DNA of 7,664 bases from Gammaproteobacteria bacterium (GTDB lineage Bacteria > Pseudomonadota > Gammaproteobacteria > Competibacterales > Competibacteraceae): positions 1 through 7,664 of the forward strand of contig PWUP01000331.1 of the NCBI GenBank assembly GCA_003562535.1. Reading direction: 5' to 3'. Shown here one piece after another: positions 6,681 to 7,664 of this stretch (position 1 is the first letter of the stretch; each line of letters opens with the position of its first letter). Under the pieces are notes generated by a model. The model worked only from the letters and a program-made list of their open reading frames with translations, did not search any database and was not told the origin of the DNA. Both the position numbers and the translations under genes were made by a program.

Positions 6681-7466
6681 TCATAACTGCGCCTCGCTGG
6701 GCGGCAGCTCCAAAGGGGTTTCAATCAAGGCCAATTGCCCACCGTAGGTTTTGCGCAGATTATCCGCCGTGTAGGTGCTGGCGACCGACCCTTGAGCGAT
6801 AATCCGCACATTCAGCATGACCAGCCAGTCGAAATACCGCTGTACCGTGGTGAGATCGTGGTGCACCACAATCACGGTTTTACCCGCATCGCGCAAGCGG
6901 TGCAGCAGTTCGATGATGGTGCGTTCGGTGGTGGCGTCCACCCCAGCCATCGGTTCGTCGAGAAAATACAAATCGGCATCCTGCACCAGCGCCCGAGCGA
7001 TGAACACCCGTTGCTGCTGACCGCCAGACAACTGGCTGATTTGCCGTGCGGCATAGTCCTGCATCCCCACCTGCTCCAGCGCCGCCAAGGCTTGCGCCTG
7101 ATGGGCACGCCCAGGACGGAGTAACCAGCCGATGCGCCCATACAATCCCATGGTGACCACATCCAGCGCCGTAGTGGGAAAATCCCAATCGACACTGCTG
7201 CGCTGAGGCACATAACCAATCCGCCGCCGCACCGCCTTGACCGGATAGCCAAACATGCGGATATGCCCGGCGACGGGTCGCACCAGACCAAGCACGGTTT
7301 TGATCAGCGTGGATTTACCCGAGCCGTTGGGGCCGACAATGGCGGCCATTACCCCCGGCGGGATGTTGACATCGATGTCCCATAACGCCGGGGTGGCGTG
7401 GTAAGTCACCGTTAAATCTTCAATATGCAGAGCGTATTGAGGTTCATGCAGGGTGTGTTCAGACAT
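6681..7466 (-). CDS. Metal (Mn/Zn/Fe-type) ABC transporter ATP-binding protein
   Basis: This is the cytoplasmic ATPase that drives the two downstream permeases. All ABC motifs are intact in the 261 residues: Walker A GPNGSGKST (45-53), Q-loop Gln88 (IGYVPQ), signature LSGGQ (146-150), Walker B DLYFLDEP with Asp170-Glu171, D-loop AGVDA (174-178), and H-loop His203 (VVHHD). The stretch SVDWDFPTTALDVVTMGLYG after the Q-loop, and the GGQLALI end, are typical of the TroB/SitB/MntB group importing Mn, Fe or Zn rather than of ZnuC. It is the first gene of the operon. The ATG at 7466 is the first after an in-frame TAA at 7482-7484. No Shine-Dalgarno precedes it (CTGCTCAATACT), which is unusual beside the other genes here. 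Confidence 0.96.
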   Translation of the reverse strand: MSEHTLHEPQYALHIEDLTVTYHATPALWDIDVNIPPGVMAAIVGPNGSGKSTLIKTVLGLVRPVAGHIRMFGYPVKAVRRRIGYVPQRSSVDWDFPTTALDVVTMGLYGRIGWLLRPGRAHQAQALAALEQVGMQDYAARQISQLSGGQQQRVFIARALVQDADLYFLDEPMAGVDATTERTIIELLHRLRDAGKTVIVVHHDLTTVQRYFDWLVMLNVRIIAQGSVASTYTADNLRKTYGGQLALIETPLELPPSEAQL

Positions 7467-7482
7467 AGTATTGAGCAGGTAT

Positions 7483-7495
7483 TAGACGCTGTCTA
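7483..7495. promoter_or_regulatory. Candidate operator (inverted repeat) in front of the metal transporter operon
   Basis: TAGAC-GCT-GTCTA is a 5-bp perfect inverted repeat with a 3-nt centre, 16 nt upstream of the ATPase ATG. It touches the candidate -10 box and covers the expected transcription start, a normal place for a metal-responsive repressor site. Half-sites do not obviously match the Fur or Zur consensus known to me; an MntR/DtxR-type regulator is possible but not shown. Confidence 0.35.
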
Positions 7496-7500
7496 TTATG
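7495..7500 (-). promoter_or_regulatory. Candidate -10 box for the metal transporter operon
   Basis: CATAAT on the minus strand matches TATAAT at 5/6. At a 16-18 nt spacing only poor -35 matches exist (TTTATC or TTTTAT), so the promoter would be weak or activator-dependent. Transcription would start near 7488, giving a leader of about 21 nt. Confidence 0.3.
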
Positions 7501-7543
7501 CGAGTATTAGCACAAGGATAAAAGTAGCCCCCATCATCCACCA

Positions 7544-7574
7544 CGTCATTCCGCCAGGGATTGGCGGAATCCAG
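7544..7574. repeat. dRS3-like palindromic intergenic repeat
   Basis: ATTCCGCCA (7548-7556) and TGGCGGAAT (7562-7570) form a perfect 9-bp stem around GGGAT, flanked by CGTC and CCAG. The layout CGTCATTCC…GGAATCCAG matches the widespread short repeat best known as dRS3 in Neisseria (ATTCCC-N8-GGGAAT), here with ATTCCG/CGGAAT arms. Recognised from memory. Such copies are common between genes in many Proteobacteria. Confidence 0.65.
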
Positions 7575-7664
7575 TGCCAAGGACGGCTGCCTGTGAGTCA
7601 GTAGCGGCATCAGGGTCACATTCGACCCCCGTGCTCAGCCCACCCTTCACCTCCCTGTGACTGG
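7575..7664. other. Uncharacterised sequence at the window edge
   Basis: I see no recognisable gene here. One minus-strand frame stays open from the edge to a TGA at 7546-7548 (39 codons), but it runs straight through the palindromic repeat and has no start in view, so I do not call it. The stretch may be part of a larger repeat that includes the dRS3-like palindrome, or the end of a gene outside the window. Confidence 0.4.

Noticed and set aside
6671..6724. Extra 18-residue N-terminus for permease 1 starting at the ATG at 6724
   Set aside because: It would overlap the ATPase gene by 44 nt and add an arginine-rich segment not expected before the conserved MSGLIELLNS start. The ATG at 6670 fits the 10-nt gap.
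6735..7124. Open frame of 129 codons on the plus strand inside the ATPase gene
   Set aside because: It lies entirely antisense to an intact ABC ATPase with all motifs, and has no protein-like features or start signal.
4386..7466. ZnuBC zinc-specific transporter
   Set aside because: The DWDFP…DVVTMG stretch in the ATPase, two distinct permeases and their long tails fit the Tro/Mnt/Sit group better. The metal remains undetermined.
7546..7664. Possible 3' end of a minus-strand gene (39 open codons ending in TGA at 7546-7548)
   Set aside because: It is short, has no start or recognisable domain, and its end lies inside the palindromic repeat. Chance openness is as likely.
1..7664. CRISPR arrays, tRNA or rRNA genes, transposase genes, phage or toxin-antitoxin genes
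   Set aside because: Read by eye on both strands, none was seen. The window is filled by two ordinary operons with short intergenic spaces.

Overview
The window looks like a piece of a gammaproteobacterial (or close relative) chromosome. The reasons are the canonical pilMNOPQ order, the Pseudomonas/Xanthomonas-like PilM–PilQ sequences and the short GC-rich palindromes between operons. I cannot name a species. All eight genes recognised lie on the minus strand, so transcription runs from high to low coordinates.

Bases 7467-7664 are intergenic. They carry a dRS3-like palindromic repeat and, next to the first gene, a candidate promoter overlapped by a TAGAC-GCT-GTCTA inverted repeat. Bases 4386-7466 are a compact three-gene operon for a Mn/Zn/Fe-type (TroBCD/MntABC/SitBCD family) metal ABC transporter: ATPase, permease 1, permease 2. 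The genes overlap or nearly touch. Both permeases have an extra cytoplasmic tail of about 95 residues that reads like a winged helix. No substrate-binding protein gene is in the window.

Bases 4154-4385 separate the two operons. They hold two divergently oriented copies of a GTAGGTCGGGC palindromic repeat, a 17-bp direct repeat with one mismatch, and a plausible sigma70 promoter for pilM. Bases 1-4153 are the type IV pilus alignment operon pilM-pilN-pilO-pilP-pilQ, with pilQ cut by the window edge after about 429 codons. PilM (cytoplasmic, actin-like) docks on the PilN N-terminus. PilN and PilO form the inner-membrane heterodimer. The PilP lipoprotein links PilNO to the PilQ secretin, through which the pilus crosses the outer membrane.

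I see no undescribed multi-gene system. The points most worth a second look are the paired winged-helix tails on the permeases, the candidate operator in front of the transporter operon, the missing binding protein, and the repeat cluster between the operons.
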